NCBI GenBank assembly: GCA_003132085.1
Contig: PKWO01000489.1
Coordinates: 1 to 5,104 of the forward strand
From: Oxalobacteraceae bacterium
Lineage (GTDB): Bacteria; Pseudomonadota; Gammaproteobacteria; Burkholderiales; Burkholderiaceae_D
Reading direction: 5' to 3'
Length of the DNA: 5,104 nucleotides
Part shown: positions 4,704-5,104 of the stretch, piece by piece
Layout: every line of letters starts with the position of its first letter
Position numbering within the stretch: position 1 is the first letter of the stretch
Notes under the pieces: generated by a model
The model's database searches: none
What the model was told of the DNA's origin: nothing
Seen by the model: the letters and a program-made list of their open reading frames with translations, nothing else
Program-made: the position numbers and the translations under genes

Positions 4704-5104
4704 ATGCCGTCCCCCAACCTTCGTGAGAGCATTTGGCGCACTCTGCTGACGTTCAACGCTACGCGTGTGGTGATTGCAGCAGTGTTGCTGCTTGCCTATC
4801 TGGTTTTTAATGTCAAGAAGGGGGGTAGCGAGGCGGGACAATTTGCCTATTGGCAGACCTGCATCGTATATTTCGTGTTGGCGGTTTTATTTGCCGCATT
4901 TGCGGTCTATTACCGCGGCCGGTTCGTGCTGCAGTTGTTGTCGCAGATTGCCGTCGATATCACCGTCATTTCCCTGCTTTATACGGCAGCGGGCGGTGCC
5001 CGCAGCGGACTCGCGATTCTGTATTTGTTTCCACTGGCGGGCGGCGCGGTCTTGCTGCCGCTGGTGTGGGCGTTATTCTTCGCTTCCGTAGTCTCGCTGT
5101 TTTT
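4704..5104 (+). CDS. pilS: PilS-type sensor histidine kinase, N-terminal membrane domain (3' end outside window)
   Basis: PilS is the membrane sensor kinase that phosphorylates the sigma54-dependent activator PilR, which controls type IV pilin (pilA) transcription. Only the first 133 residues are here; the frame is still open at the window end. The chain starts MPSPNLRESIWRTLLTFNATRVV, then has membrane segments near 22-36, 53-70, 77-95, 102-117 and from 119 on, consistent with the six-segment PilS sensor. The stretch QIAVDITVISLLYTAAGGARSGLAILYLFPLAGGA (81-115) is the most family-like part (VDI...LLYTAGG..SGL). The PAS, HisKA and ATPase domains would lie outside. The start is the first ATG after the preceding stop, 15 bases downstream; TTG 4692 is an in-frame alternative, and the ribosome-binding site is weak. 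Position after the PP0621-like gene supports the call, with pilR expected next. Confidence 0.87.
   Translation, partial: MPSPNLRESIWRTLLTFNATRVVIAAVLLLAYLVFNVKKGGSEAGQFAYWQTCIVYFVLAVLFAAFAVYYRGRFVLQLLSQIAVDITVISLLYTAAGGARSGLAILYLFPLAGGAVLLPLVWALFFASVVSLF

Noticed and set aside
4256..4756. 166-residue - strand frame across the CcsA-like, zinc-motif and pilS genes
   Set aside because: It runs antisense to three well-supported genes, has no recognisable domain and has an arginine-rich composition typical of a shadow frame.
1..5104. Mobile element, CRISPR array, toxin-antitoxin, phage or defence system
   Set aside because: No transposase or integrase motifs, regularly spaced repeats, terminal inverted repeats with target duplications, or compositional break were seen. 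All main genes are core chromosomal families.

Overview
The window is an ordinary chromosomal segment of a betaproteobacterium, most likely of the Oxalobacteraceae (Herminiimonas, Herbaspirillum or Collimonas-like). This rests on moderate GC content, the gene order proS - lytic transglycosylase, the gene order ffh / CcsA-like protein - small zinc-motif protein - pilS, and a SWIB-domain protein with a histone H1-like Lys/Ala tail. The family placement is inference from protein character and synteny, not from a database search.

Left part (1-1153, + strand): the last 112 codons of prolyl-tRNA synthetase (proS), then a secreted family-1 lytic transglycosylase. A perfect 19-bp inverted repeat at 1111-1153 ends this unit and also serves the convergent gene on the other side. 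The start of the transglycosylase is unclear. An 11-codon leader reading frame with a good Shine-Dalgarno site ends in an ATGA overlap with the first usable ATG. A second strong Shine-Dalgarno site precedes starts that lie in the wrong frames. Two copies of an AYAG-encoding segment, 23 bases apart and in different frames, suggest a possible insertion in the signal-peptide region.

Middle part (1154-3300, - strand): a 165-residue SWIB/MDM2-domain protein with a Lys/Ala/Pro-rich tail, downstream of ffh, the GTPase subunit of the signal recognition particle (455 residues, complete). The 268-base gap between them holds several hairpins, including an 18-bp palindrome across the ffh stop codon.

Right part (3301-5104): a 342-base divergent control region with an AT-rich core that has promoter-like sequences on both strands, then a tight + strand operon. 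The operon holds a CcsA/YpjD-type polytopic membrane protein, a 79-residue membrane-anchored protein with a Cys/His zinc motif (PP0621-like) overlapping it by ATGA, and the membrane-sensor part of PilS, the histidine kinase for type IV pilus regulation, cut by the window end.

I see no mobile element, CRISPR array, tRNA, rRNA, phage or defence gene, and no convincing undescribed system. The points worth a second look are the start region of the transglycosylase, the hairpin cluster after ffh, and the ffh/CcsA-like control region.
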